Shown here piece by piece: positions 51,915 through 60,385 of a stretch of 64,000 nucleotides of DNA (position 1 is its first letter; each line of letters begins with the position of its first letter). Location: assembly GCF_000308535.1 (NCBI RefSeq), contig NZ_BAFW01000255.1, forward strand, positions 1-64,000, in the 5' to 3' direction. Made by a program: the position numbers and the translations under genes. Source of the stretch: Nocardia cerradoensis NBRC 101014 (lineage in GTDB: Bacteria > Actinomycetota > Actinomycetes > Mycobacteriales > Mycobacteriaceae). The notes under the pieces were generated by a model, which had not been told where the DNA came from, searched no databases, and worked only from the letters and a program-made list of their open reading frames with translations.

Positions 51915-52741
51915 GCGCAGCACCGACACGCGCCCCCGAGGCGGGCACGGGAGTTTTCAGCAAAGGCCGCGCGGCCATTTCCACACGCACTCTGCGTACC
52001 GACCGATGGTGGGTCCCCCCACTGCTCACGGTGCTCGGACTAGCCGCATTCATCATCTACGCAACCGTGAGAGCCTTTGTGCGAACGGCATATTGGGTCT
52101 CCGACTACCACTATCTGACGCCGTTCTACTCACCCTGCGTGAGTACCTCGTGCGTCGAGGGTTCGAGCCACTTCGGGCACTGGGTCGGCAACCTGCCGAT
52201 GTGGATTCCGCTCGGTTTCCTGGTGCTGCCGTTCCTACTGCTGTTCCGGTTGACCTGTTACTACTACCGCAAGGCCTACTACCGCGCGGTGTGGTTCTCG
52301 CCGCCGGCCTGCGCGGTCGCCGAACCGCACGGCAAATACACCGGTGAGACGCGGCTTCCGCTGATCATCCAGAACGTGCACCGCTACTTCTTCTATGTCG
52401 CGGTCGTCGTGTCGGTGGTCAACACCTACGACGCGGTCATGGCGTTCCACGGCAAGGACGGTGGCTTCGGCTTCGGCCTGGGCAACATCGTCCTGGTGGT
52501 GAATGTCGTTCTGCTGTGGGCATATACGATCTCGTGTCACTCCTGCCGGCACATCACCGGCGGCCGTCTCAAACACTTCTCCGCCCATCCGGTGCGCTAC
52601 TGGATGTGGACGCAGGTGTCGAAGTTGAACACGCGTCACATGCAGCTGGCATGGACCACGCTGGCCACCCTGGCGATCACCGACTTCTACATCATGCTCG
52701 TCGCCAGCGGGACCATCTCCGATCCGCGTTTCATCGGTTGA
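51911..52741 (+). CDS. sdhC: Succinate dehydrogenase membrane anchor subunit (Rv0249c-like)
   Basis: A 276-residue membrane protein with five or so hydrophobic segments (VPPLLTVLGLAAFIIYATVR, MWIPLGFLVLPFLLLFRLT and others) and several conserved histidines (NVHRYFFY, SCHSCRHITGG, LNTRHMQLAW) that may hold heme or bind quinone. Its place directly before SdhA and SdhB, and the length of the M. tuberculosis Rv0249c homologue, support the call. The start GTG 51911 overlaps a 13-codon ORF with a strong ribosome-binding site. The frame also extends to 51836. Confidence 0.82.
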   Translation: MSAAPTRAPEAGTGVFSKGRAAISTRTLRTDRWWVPPLLTVLGLAAFIIYATVRAFVRTAYWVSDYHYLTPFYSPCVSTSCVEGSSHFGHWVGNLPMWIPLGFLVLPFLLLFRLTCYYYRKAYYRAVWFSPPACAVAEPHGKYTGETRLPLIIQNVHRYFFYVAVVVSVVNTYDAVMAFHGKDGGFGFGLGNIVLVVNVVLLWAYTISCHSCRHITGGRLKHFSAHPVRYWMWTQVSKLNTRHMQLAWTTLATLAITDFYIMLVASGTISDPRFIG

Positions 52742-52801
52742 TTCCGGCGACAGACAACGCCATAGAGCCCCATTCCTCAGTGTCCCAGGAGTATTCGTTT
52801 C

Positions 52802-54817
52802 ATGCCTGAAGTCGAACGGCACAAGTACGACGTCGTCGTGATCGGTGCCGGTGGCGCCGGCCTGCGTGCGGTGATCGAAGCGCGCGAACGCGGCCTCTCG
52901 GTGGCGGTGGTGTGTAAATCGTTGTTCGGCAAGGCCCATACGGTCATGGCCGAAGGCGGATGCGCCGCCTCGATGGGCAATGCCAACGAGAAGGACAACT
53001 GGCAGACGCATTTCCGCGACACCATGCGCGGCGGAAAATTCCTCAACAACTGGCGCATGGCCGAACTGCACGCCCAGGAGGCACCCGAGCGGGTGTGGGA
53101 GCTGGAGACGTACGGGGCGCTGTTCGACCGGACGCCCGACGGGCGGATCAGCCAGCGCAACTTCGGCGGGCACACCTATCCCCGCCTCGCCCATGTCGGC
53201 GACCGCACCGGCCTCGAGATCATCCGCACCATGCAGCAGAAGATCGTCTCGCTGCAACAGGAGGATTATGCCGCGACCGGCGATTACGAGGCCCGGATCA
53301 AGGTGTTCGCCGAATGCACGATCACCGATCTGCTCAAGGACACGAGCGGTATCGGTCAGCGCCCGGAGGAGGCAGCGGGCGTAACCACGGAGGGCGCCCG
53401 ATCCCGCTCCAATGACACAGGCGCCATCTCGGGTGCGTTCGGGTACTGGCGGGAGTCGGGACGGTTCGTCCTGTTCGAGACTCCGGCGGTCGTGCTGGCC
53501 ACCGGCGGGGTGGGCAAGTCCTACAAGGTCACCTCGAACTCGTGGGAGTACACCGGCGACGGTCATGCCCTCGCGCTGCGCGCCGGAGCCTCGCTGATCA
53601 ATATGGAATTCCTGCAGTTCCATCCGACCGGTATGGTCTGGCCGCCGAGTGTGAAGGGCATTCTGGTCACCGAGGGTGTGCGCGGTGACGGAGGCGTGCT
53701 CAAGAACACCGAGGGCAAGCGGTTCATGTTCGAGTACATCCCGGCGGTGTTCAAGGGCCAGTACGCCGAGACCGAGGACGAGGCCGATCAGTGGTTGCGC
53801 GACAACGATTCCGCGCGCCGCACCCCGGACCTGCTGCCGCGCGACGAGGTGGCCCGCGCGATCAACGAAGAGGTCAAGGCCGGGCGCGGCACGGAGCACG
53901 GCGGGGTGTACCTCGACATCGCCTCCCGGCTGCCGGCCGCCGAGATCATGCGGCGGTTGCCGTCGATGCATCACCAGTTCAAGGAGCTGGCCGATGTCGA
54001 CATCACCAAGGAGCCGATGGAGGTCGGGCCGACCTGTCACTACGTGATGGGCGGCATCGAGGTCGATCCCGACACCGGCGCGGCCACCGTGCCCGGATTG
54101 TTCGCCGCCGGTGAATGTTCCGGCGGTATGCACGGATCCAACCGCCTCGGCGGCAACTCGCTGTCGGACCTGCTGGTCTTCGGGCGACGCGCCGGGCTGG
54201 GCGCGGCCACCTACGTCGAACAGCTGGCACAGCGTCCGGCCGTCGCCGACGCCGATATCGACGCGGCCGCGAAATCCGCACTGGCGCCCTTCGATCCGCC
54301 GGCCACGGGGACCGGGGAGAACCCGTACACCCTGCACACGGATCTGCAGCAGACGATGAACGACCTGGTCGGCATCATCCGCAAGGAGCACGAGCTGGAA
54401 CAGGCCATCGGCCGTCTGGGTGAACTGCGGGAGCGCTACGACAGTGTGACCGTCGAGGGTCACCGGCAGTTCAACCCCGGCTGGCATCTCGCACTCGACC
54501 TTCGAAACATGTTGCTGGTCAGCGAATGTGTCGCGCAGGCGGCGCTGCTGCGCACCGAGAGCCGCGGCGGTCACACCCGCGACGACCATCCGCAGATGGA
54601 CCCGCAGTGGCGCAATCGGCTGCTGGTGTGCCGGACCGATCCGGACGGTGTGGGCCAGACCGTGCCGCCGGTGACGGTCACCTCGGAGGATCAGAAGCCG
54701 ATGCGGCCGGATCTGCTCGCCCTGTTCGAGTTGAGCGAGCTGGAGAAGTATTACACCCCGGCGGAGACCGCCGCTCATCCCGCGGCCGCCGAATCATCCG
54801 CGAAAGGGGATGAGTAG
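52802..54817 (+). CDS. sdhA: Succinate dehydrogenase/fumarate reductase flavoprotein subunit
   Basis: The 671-residue FAD subunit that oxidises succinate to fumarate. It starts at ATG 52802. Motifs: YDVVVIGAGGAGLRAVIEA (FAD fold), KAHTVMAEGGCAASMGNA with the FAD-linking His region, MEFLQFHPTGMVWPPSVKG and TEGVRGDGGVLKN at the active site, and TVPGLFAAGECSGGMHGSNR. The length exceeds E. coli SdhA and agrees with the mycobacterial Sdh1 type. SdhB starts two bases after its stop. Confidence 0.95.
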   Translation: MPEVERHKYDVVVIGAGGAGLRAVIEARERGLSVAVVCKSLFGKAHTVMAEGGCAASMGNANEKDNWQTHFRDTMRGGKFLNNWRMAELHAQEAPERVWELETYGALFDRTPDGRISQRNFGGHTYPRLAHVGDRTGLEIIRTMQQKIVSLQQEDYAATGDYEARIKVFAECTITDLLKDTSGIGQRPEEAAGVTTEGARSRSNDTGAISGAFGYWRESGRFVLFETPAVVLATGGVGKSYKVTSNSWEYTGDGHALALRAGASLINMEFLQFHPTGMVWPPSVKGILVTEGVRGDGGVLKNTEGKRFMFEYIPAVFKGQYAETEDEADQWLRDNDSARRTPDLLPRDEVARAINEEVKAGRGTEHGGVYLDIASRLPAAEIMRRLPSMHHQFKELADVDITKEPMEVGPTCHYVMGGIEVDPDTGAATVPGLFAAGECSGGMHGSNRLGGNSLSDLLVFGRRAGLGAATYVEQLAQRPAVADADIDAAAKSALAPFDPPATGTGENPYTLHTDLQQTMNDLVGIIRKEHELEQAIGRLGELRERYDSVTVEGHRQFNPGWHLALDLRNMLLVSECVAQAALLRTESRGGHTRDDHPQMDPQWRNRLLVCRTDPDGVGQTVPPVTVTSEDQKPMRPDLLALFELSELEKYYTPAETAAHPAAAESSAKGDE

Positions 54818-54819
54818 CA

Positions 54820-55566
54820 ATGGGTTACGATGCCCACTTCCGCGTATGGCGCGGTGACGACGACAAGGGCGAACTGCAGGACTACACCGTGGAGGTGAAC
54901 GAGGGCGAGGTCGTCCTCGACATCATTCACCGGTTGCAGGCCACCCAGGCTCCGGATCTGGCGGTGCGCTGGAACTGCAAGGCCGGTAAGTGCGGTTCCT
55001 GTTCGGCCGAGGTGAACGGCCGCCCGCGCCTGATGTGTATGACCCGAATGTCGACCTTCGCCGCCGACGAGGTGGTGACGGTGACGCCGATGCGCACCTT
55101 CCCGGTCATCCGTGACCTCGTCACGGATGTCTCCTTCAACTATCAGAAGGCCAGGGAGATACCGTCTTTCACGCCGCCGGCCGATCTGAAGCCGGGTGAC
55201 TACCGGATGCAGCAGCGAGATGTGGAACGTTCGCAGGAGTTCCGCAAGTGCATCGAATGTTTCCTGTGCCAGAACACCTGTCACGTCGTGCGCGACCACG
55301 AAGACAACAAGAACGCCTTCGCGGGGCCGCGGTATCTGATGCGGGTGGCCGAGTTGGAGATGCATCCCCTGGATGTGGCCGACCGGCGCGAGATGGCGCA
55401 GGAGGAGTTCGGGCTCGGCTACTGCAACATCACCAAATGCTGCACCGAGGTGTGCCCGGAACACATCAAGATCACCGACAATGCCCTCATTCCGATGAAG
55501 GAAAGGGTTGTGGATCGGAAATACGATCCGGTCGTCTGGTTGGGTAACAAATTGTTCCGGCGATAA
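54820..55566 (+). CDS. sdhB: Succinate dehydrogenase iron-sulfur subunit
   Basis: The 248-residue subunit that passes electrons from FAD to quinone. The plant-type [2Fe-2S] site is CKAGKCGSCSAEV with a distal Cys in RLMCMTR. The [4Fe-4S] and [3Fe-4S] sites are formed by CIECFLCQNTCH and CNITKCCTEVCPEH. It is the last gene of the sdh operon; hairpins follow at 55571-55611 and 55644-55671. Confidence 0.95.
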   Translation: MGYDAHFRVWRGDDDKGELQDYTVEVNEGEVVLDIIHRLQATQAPDLAVRWNCKAGKCGSCSAEVNGRPRLMCMTRMSTFAADEVVTVTPMRTFPVIRDLVTDVSFNYQKAREIPSFTPPADLKPGDYRMQQRDVERSQEFRKCIECFLCQNTCHVVRDHEDNKNAFAGPRYLMRVAELEMHPLDVADRREMAQEEFGLGYCNITKCCTEVCPEHIKITDNALIPMKERVVDRKYDPVVWLGNKLFRR

Positions 55567-55570
55567 TTCG

Positions 55571-55611
55571 ACGGCGGAATCGGCGACGATATTCGCCGCC
55601 GATTCCGCCGT
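55571..55611 (+). terminator. Terminator of the sdh operon
   Basis: A perfect 15-bp stem (55571-55585 and 55597-55611) with an 11-base loop, four bases after the sdhB stop. Confidence 0.8.
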
Positions 55612-55643
55612 TGATTCAGTTCGTTTCGAATAAGGGAAATCAG

Positions 55644-55671
55644 GTAGCCGGTCGAATCTCCGACCGGCTAC
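55644..55671 (-). terminator. Hairpin at the 3' end of the small membrane protein gene
   Basis: An 11-bp stem (55644-55654 and 55661-55671) with a six-base loop overlaps the stop of the minus-strand gene at 55668. Confidence 0.65.
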
Positions 55672-55865
55672 AGCATTGTCACGACCCCGATCGCGACCAC
55701 CGCGACCAGTGCCCCTATCAGCAGTGACGAGAGCATGGCCCCGGTCAGTACGTAAACCCCGACGGCCGATACCACGAACAACATTCCGACGATCAGATGT
55801 TCGACCCAATCACCCGGAAGCAGTTTGCGGTACCGAGGTGAGGTATTTCTCAGCCCGCGATCCAT
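55668..55865 (-). CDS. Small two-segment membrane protein
   Basis: A 65-residue protein with a short soluble start (DRGLRNTSPRYRKLLPGDW) and two hydrophobic segments (LIVGMLFVVSAVGVYVLTG and SLLIGALVAVVAIGVVTML). I do not recognise the family. It is convergent with the sdh operon. Confidence 0.6.
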   Translation of the reverse strand: MDRGLRNTSPRYRKLLPGDWVEHLIVGMLFVVSAVGVYVLTGAMLSSLLIGALVAVVAIGVVTML

Positions 55866-56202
55866 GTCATTCTGATTACCCGATCACGGCCTGGGTAAAC
55901 ATACGTTCGTTGCGAAACGGGTGTGGTTTCGTGATCTGCGGGCAAATATTTCGGGTCGCCGGCTCGGAGCCGGTGCGCGGCGGCATGCCCGACGTGTTCG
56001 CAGGTAGCGAGGCTCGAGCGGATGCGAAAAGTCCTGTTCTCCCAAGCTGTTTCGGTGCTGGCGATTCGCTGGGAATCGGACGGGATCGGCGATTCCGCCC
56101 CGCGCAGCGCCGATCTGATGGATGCTGGGAGTGTGCTCGCAGCGGGGCCCCGGAGTCGGCTCGCCGGGCACAGTCGGGTATCGCATGCAGGAACGAGGAG
56201 TC
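55866..56202. other. Intergenic region; no convincing gene
   Basis: About 340 bases, somewhat less GC-rich at the left. Several overlapping frames occur on both strands but none has a ribosome-binding site with a plausible protein sequence. Promoters for the small gene on the left and the small genes on the right are expected here. Confidence 0.4.
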
Positions 56203-56343
56203 ATGGCTGTTCATGTCATCGGGTCGTCGTTGATGACCAGCGAACTTTCGTCCGCTTCGACCGGCCGCGCCGCGACCGGACCACAGGATCCACCAGCTCC
56301 ACCGCGCCGCCGGTTCGCGGCGGGGGTGTCCGAATGCAACTGA
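56203..56343 (+). CDS. Possible small protein, low confidence
   Basis: A 46-residue frame, MAVHVIGSSLMTSELSSAST at the start and a Pro/Arg-rich end, overlapping the next gene by ten bases. GAGGAG lies only two bases before the ATG. It may be real or a chance frame. Confidence 0.3.
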   Translation: MAVHVIGSSLMTSELSSASTGRAATGPQDPPAPPRRRFAAGVSECN

Positions 56344-56537
56344 CGAATCTGCACATGCCGGTCGCCGGGCTGCTGCGCTGCGGCGCCGATCCGGGCATCA
56401 TGACCGTCGAACAAGCCCATGCCGCAATGCAACTGCACCTCGACTGCACCGTCGACACGTGCGTGGTCAGGCGGCGGGCGCGGGCGGTGCTGGTCGAACA
56501 GGGCCGCTGTGTCCTCGACGATCGGGCCATCCCGTGA
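56334..56537 (+). CDS. Small Cys-containing protein
   Basis: A 67-residue protein with GIMTVEQAHAAMQLHLDC, then TCVVRRRARAVLVEQGRC and VLDDRAIP. This layout (Cys, about five residues, Cys, then Ala-rich helix) resembles small proteins common in Nocardia and relatives, of unknown function. The start follows GGGGGTG. The stop overlaps the next start (GTGA). Confidence 0.6.
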   Translation: MQLTNLHMPVAGLLRCGADPGIMTVEQAHAAMQLHLDCTVDTCVVRRRARAVLVEQGRCVLDDRAIP

Positions 56538-56785
56538 CCGCGTTCGCCGGGGGAGGCGCCCGGCATGCCGCCCACCGACACGCACGGCACCGGGTCGGCG
56601 GGGGATACCGCGCGGCGGCCCGGCTACCGGAGACCCGGCCGCTACCCGTCGGCGGCGCCCACCGCCCGCGCCATGCGCGCCGCCGTGGACCGGATCTGTA
56701 CGACCGCATCGTTCTCGCGATTGCCGGTTGGCTGCTGGCGATCCGGATCGCCTTCGTCGGCGAGCATGTGATCGACGAGGTGTAG
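56534..56785 (+). CDS. Small protein with a C-terminal hydrophobic segment
   Basis: An 83-residue protein starting at GTG 56534, overlapping the previous stop (GTGA). The first 50 residues are Arg/His/Gly-rich, and the C-terminal DLYDRIVLAIAGWLLAIRIA is a membrane or amphipathic helix. I do not recognise it. Coupling suggests it is made together with the preceding small protein. Confidence 0.45.
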   Translation: MTAFAGGGARHAAHRHARHRVGGGYRAAARLPETRPLPVGGAHRPRHARRRGPDLYDRIVLAIAGWLLAIRIAFVGEHVIDEV

Positions 56786-56791
56786 CGGCGC

Positions 56792-56822
56792 GCGCCGGAC
56801 GCTCGGGGATGACGTCCGGCGC
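56792..56822 (+). terminator. Hairpin terminator
   Basis: A 10-bp stem (56792-56801 and 56813-56822) with an 11-base loop lies seven bases after the small gene pair. Confidence 0.6.
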
Positions 56823-56946
56823 CTCCGGGCGCGCCGTCGCCCGGCCCTGAAGAGACGGGGGTTGCGGGTCGCGCCGATCCACCTATTCTTCTCGGTAACG
56901 GGCGGGGTCCGCGTGTCCAGGTTCCTGCACGACCGAGAGGAACCAC

Positions 56947-57810
56947 ATGGCCCGCAAACAGTACGCGGACGAACGCTGGCCCGAGGTCGCCGAGGAGGAG
57001 TACTGGGCCGACGAGCCGGTCTCCGCGGACGACCGCTGGGAGCCGCCACCGCCGCGACGGGCCGCCAATCCGCGAGTCGCCGAACCCTCCGACGAACGCT
57101 GGGAAACCACACCGAACCGGCGCCGGCCGGCGGCCGAAGCCGAGGACGATCGCTGGGACAGCGCACCCAATCGTCGCCGCACCGGTCGGCTGCGGGTCGA
57201 GGTGCCGCCGATCGTCAATCCGTACGCGATCGTCGCGCTGGTGGCCGCACTGCTCGGATTGTTCCCGGTGGCAATCGTATTCGGGCTGATCGCCTTCAGC
57301 CATCCGCGCGGGCGGGTGATGGCGATGTCGGCCCTGTTGCTCGGCCTCGCCGAAGTGTTGGTTCTGGCTGCGGCGCTGGTGCTTTCGGGCGTCACCCTGC
57401 CGCACACCACGCTGGGCACGGTTCCCGCCGCGCTCAGCACCGACACCGCCACCTCGAATACCGCGACCTCCCGGACCGTCGCACCGACGACGGTGGTGAC
57501 ACCGCCGCCCACCCCACCGGCCACCACCACGGCCGCTCCCGCCGGGCCCGTCTCGGCGGCCAAGGGTGAGGTGTGCACGCAGGCCCAGGCCGGATTGATC
57601 GGGTCCGCGACCGACGGCACCACCCTGCTGTGCCTGCACGGCAGCAGCGGCTATCGCTGGACCGGGCCGTACTCGGTGTCGACGGCGGTGTACGAGGGCG
57701 GCGCGAAATGCGATCCCGGTCTGGACAAGACGGCCCGCACCCCGGACGGGCACGCCCTGGTCTGCGAAGGACAGGGACGCAGCAGTATCTGGTCGCTGTG
57801 GGTGGAATAG
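56947..57810 (+). CDS. DUF4190-like membrane protein with acidic N-terminal repeats
   Basis: A 287-residue protein. The N-terminus has four similar elements, DERWPE, DDRWEP, DERWET and DDRWDS, at about 8, 27, 48 and 67. Two membrane segments follow (about 95-118 and 127-149, PYAIVALVAALLGLFPVAIV and AMSALLLGLAEVLVLAAALV), then a Thr/Pro-rich linker and an extracytoplasmic domain with four cysteines (EVCTQAQ, LLCLHG, AKCDPG and LVCEGQ). Function is unknown. GAGAGGAAC precedes ATG 56947. Confidence 0.7.
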   Translation: MARKQYADERWPEVAEEEYWADEPVSADDRWEPPPPRRAANPRVAEPSDERWETTPNRRRPAAEAEDDRWDSAPNRRRTGRLRVEVPPIVNPYAIVALVAALLGLFPVAIVFGLIAFSHPRGRVMAMSALLLGLAEVLVLAAALVLSGVTLPHTTLGTVPAALSTDTATSNTATSRTVAPTTVVTPPPTPPATTTAAPAGPVSAAKGEVCTQAQAGLIGSATDGTTLLCLHGSSGYRWTGPYSVSTAVYEGGAKCDPGLDKTARTPDGHALVCEGQGRSSIWSLWVE

Positions 57811-57892
57811 CGGCTGCCGCCGCCGGGGGTGGAATAGCGGCGCGTACCGTTCTCTCACAGCGAATGTTCCGAGAGGTACAGGAGGACCGCCA

Positions 57893-58645
57893 ATGGCTGA
57901 ACGCGTTGCCGTCGTCACCGGCGCGGCACGAGGCATCGGAGCCGCGATCGCGACCCGGCTGGCTCAGGACGGACTGAAGGTCGGCGTACTCGACCTGGAC
58001 GCGGCGCACTGCGCCGACACGGTCCAGGCGATCACCGACGCCGGTGGCCGGGCCGTCGCACTGGGCGCCGACGTCTCGAACGAGGATTCGGTCGCTGCCG
58101 CGGTGACGAAGCTGGCCGACGAGCTCGGACCGCCGACCGTCCTGGTCAACAACGCCGGCATCCTGCGTGACAATCTGCTGTTCAAGATGAGCGTCGACGA
58201 CTGGGACGCGGTGATGAACGTGCACCTGCGCGGCGCGTTCCTCATGAGCCGCGCGGTGCAGAAGTACATGGTCGACGCCAAGTGGGGTCGCATCGTGAAC
58301 ATGTCGAGCAGTTCGGCGCAGGGCAACCGTGGCCAGGTCAACTACTCGGCGGCCAAGGCCGGGCTGCAGGGCTTCACCAAGACCCTCGCGCTGGAACTCG
58401 GCAAATTCGGTGTCACGGCCAATGCCATCGCGCCCGGCTTCATCGTCACCGATATGACCGCCGCGACCGCCGAGCGGGTCGGCGTGCCGTTCGAGGACTT
58501 CCAGAAGGCGGCCGCCGCCCAGATCCCGGTGCAGCGGGTGGGCCGGCCCGAGGATATCGCGCACACCGCGTCGTTCCTGGTGAGCGAGGGCGCCGGCTTC
58601 GTCTCCGGGCAGGTCGTCTACGTCGCCGGCGGTCCGCTGGACTGA
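57893..58645 (+). CDS. SDR family oxidoreductase (FabG-like)
   Basis: A 250-residue short-chain dehydrogenase with VAVVTGAARGIGAAIATRLA, TVLVNNAGILRD, VNMSSSSAQGNRGQVNYSAA and AKAGLQGFTK, and a VSGQVVYVAGGPL end. The sequence has the overall form of 3-oxoacyl-ACP reductase but the substrate is not certain. AGGAGG precedes ATG 57893. An ABC importer operon follows after 44 bases but starts its own set of genes. Confidence 0.88.
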   Translation: MAERVAVVTGAARGIGAAIATRLAQDGLKVGVLDLDAAHCADTVQAITDAGGRAVALGADVSNEDSVAAAVTKLADELGPPTVLVNNAGILRDNLLFKMSVDDWDAVMNVHLRGAFLMSRAVQKYMVDAKWGRIVNMSSSSAQGNRGQVNYSAAKAGLQGFTKTLALELGKFGVTANAIAPGFIVTDMTAATAERVGVPFEDFQKAAAAQIPVQRVGRPEDIAHTASFLVSEGAGFVSGQVVYVAGGPLD

Positions 58646-58689
58646 GTGAGCCCGTCGCCGGCACCGGGCGCCCGGTAGCGTCACCTGCT

Positions 58690-59556
58690 GTGAACCGACG
58701 AGCGGTTCGTCGTGCCGTGACGAGTTGGGTGCTGCTGGCGCCGAGCCTGTTCGGGATCGGGGTCTTCCTGATCCTGCCGATCGTGCTGGTCGGCTGGCTC
58801 AGCCTGCACAGCTGGAATCTGCTCGGGCCCATGGAATTCGTGGGCCTGCGCAATTGGCGCTCGGTGCTGTCCGATGGCGCGTTCGGCCACTCGCTGCTGG
58901 TGACGGGTGCGCTCACCCTGCTCGTGGTGCCGCTGCAGACCGTCCTCGGCTTCGCGGTGGCCGCGCTGCTCGTGCGTCGGCGTGCCGGTGGTGCGTTCCG
59001 GGTGCTGTTCGCACTGCCCTGGATGTGCGCGCCGGTGGCGGTCGGCGTGATCTGGCGCTGGCTGTTCGCCCCCACCGACGGTGCGCTCAACGCACTACTG
59101 GGCCGGCGGATCGAATGGCTGGCCGATCCGGCGCTGGCCCTGCCTTCGGTTGCGGCGGTGAGCATCTGGTCGAACGTCGGCTATGTGGCCCTGTTCTTCG
59201 TCGCGGGTCTGCGGGCGATACCGCCGGAGATCCACGAGGCGGGGGCGCTGGACGGGGCCACCGGCTGGCGGCGGATTCGCTGGCTGACACTGCCGCTGCT
59301 GCGGCCCACCCTGTTCTTCGTGCTGGTCACCGGGACCATCACCGCGTTCCAGACCTTCGACACCGTCTACGCGCTGACCAAGGGCGGTCCGGGCGAACGC
59401 ACGAATATGGTGGCGATGCAGATCTTCTCGGAAGCGTTCGACGCGGCGCGGCCCGGGCGGGCGGCGGTCATGGCGATCGTGGTGTGCGTGATCATGCTGT
59501 CGATCACCGTGCTCCAGCACCGCTACTTCCGCACCAGGACCAGCTATGAATTCTGA
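58690..59556 (+). CDS. Sugar-type ABC transporter permease (MalF/UgpA-like)
   Basis: A 288-residue permease with six membrane segments and the EAA loop EIHEAGALDGATGWRRIRWL, which contacts the ATPase. It starts at GTG 58690 without a strong ribosome-binding site. The second permease begins 11 bases before its stop. Sugar or glycerol-phosphate uptake is likely by family; the substrate is unknown. Confidence 0.88.
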   Translation: MNRRAVRRAVTSWVLLAPSLFGIGVFLILPIVLVGWLSLHSWNLLGPMEFVGLRNWRSVLSDGAFGHSLLVTGALTLLVVPLQTVLGFAVAALLVRRRAGGAFRVLFALPWMCAPVAVGVIWRWLFAPTDGALNALLGRRIEWLADPALALPSVAAVSIWSNVGYVALFFVAGLRAIPPEIHEAGALDGATGWRRIRWLTLPLLRPTLFFVLVTGTITAFQTFDTVYALTKGGPGERTNMVAMQIFSEAFDAARPGRAAVMAIVVCVIMLSITVLQHRYFRTRTSYEF

Positions 59557-60385
59557 TGTCCGGCATCGGCGTTCAGCGGCGGCGCGGTCGGTTGCCGCCT
59601 ACCTGCTGCTGCTCGCGGGCGCGGTGTGCACGGTGGCGCCGCTCGTGCTGGGCGCGTTCACGGCCGTGAAGACGCCGGGGCAGTTCGCCACGGAATCTCC
59701 GCTCGCACTGCCGGATCCGACGACCTGGGACAACTTCCGCGCCGTGTTCGACCAGGGGTTCGGCCGTGCGGTGCTGGTGACGGCGTTGATGACCGCGTTC
59801 ATCACCGCCGGGCAGCTGATCACCTCCATCGCCGCCGCATACGCGTTCGCCTGCACCGAGTTTCGCGGCCGCGATCTGCTGTTCTGGATCTATCTGGCCA
59901 CCATGATGGTGCCGCCGATCGTCACGCTGATTCCGCTGTATCTGATGTTCGCGCACCTGGGGTGGCTGAACACCTTCTGGGCGCTGGTGCTGCCGTTCGT
60001 CTTCGGCTCGCCGTACGCGATCTTCCTGCTGCGCCAATACTTCCGGGGCATACCGCGCGAGTTGATCGGGGCGGCGCGGTTGGACGGCGCGAACACCCTC
60101 GATGTGATCGTGCACGTCGTGGTCCCGATGAGCCGTCCCGTTCTGGCGACACTCGCGGTGATCACCGTGGTGACCCAGTGGAACGGCTTCCTGTGGCCGC
60201 TGGTCGCCGGCTCGGGCCGCTGGCAGGTGCTCACGGTAGCGACCGCGGATCTGCAGACCCGCTACAACGAGCAGTGGACGCTGGTGATGGCGGCGACGAC
60301 GCTGGCGATCGTGCCGCTGCTGGTGCTGTTCGTGGTGTTCCAGCGGCAGGTGCTGCGTTCCGTCGCATGGACGGGCCTGAAATGA
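59546..60385 (+). CDS. Sugar-type ABC transporter permease (MalG/UgpE-like)
   Basis: A 279-residue permease with six segments and the EAA loop ELIGAARLDGANTLDVIVHV. Its ATG overlaps the first permease and its TGA overlaps the binding protein gene, so all three are translated as a unit. Confidence 0.9.
   Translation: MNSDVRHRRSAAARSVAAYLLLLAGAVCTVAPLVLGAFTAVKTPGQFATESPLALPDPTTWDNFRAVFDQGFGRAVLVTALMTAFITAGQLITSIAAAYAFACTEFRGRDLLFWIYLATMMVPPIVTLIPLYLMFAHLGWLNTFWALVLPFVFGSPYAIFLLRQYFRGIPRELIGAARLDGANTLDVIVHVVVPMSRPVLATLAVITVVTQWNGFLWPLVAGSGRWQVLTVATADLQTRYNEQWTLVMAATTLAIVPLLVLFVVFQRQVLRSVAWTGLK

Noticed and set aside
52235..54778. 847-codon antisense frame over the sdh operon
   Set aside because: A shadow caused by high GC at third positions on the coding strand; sdhA fully explains the region.
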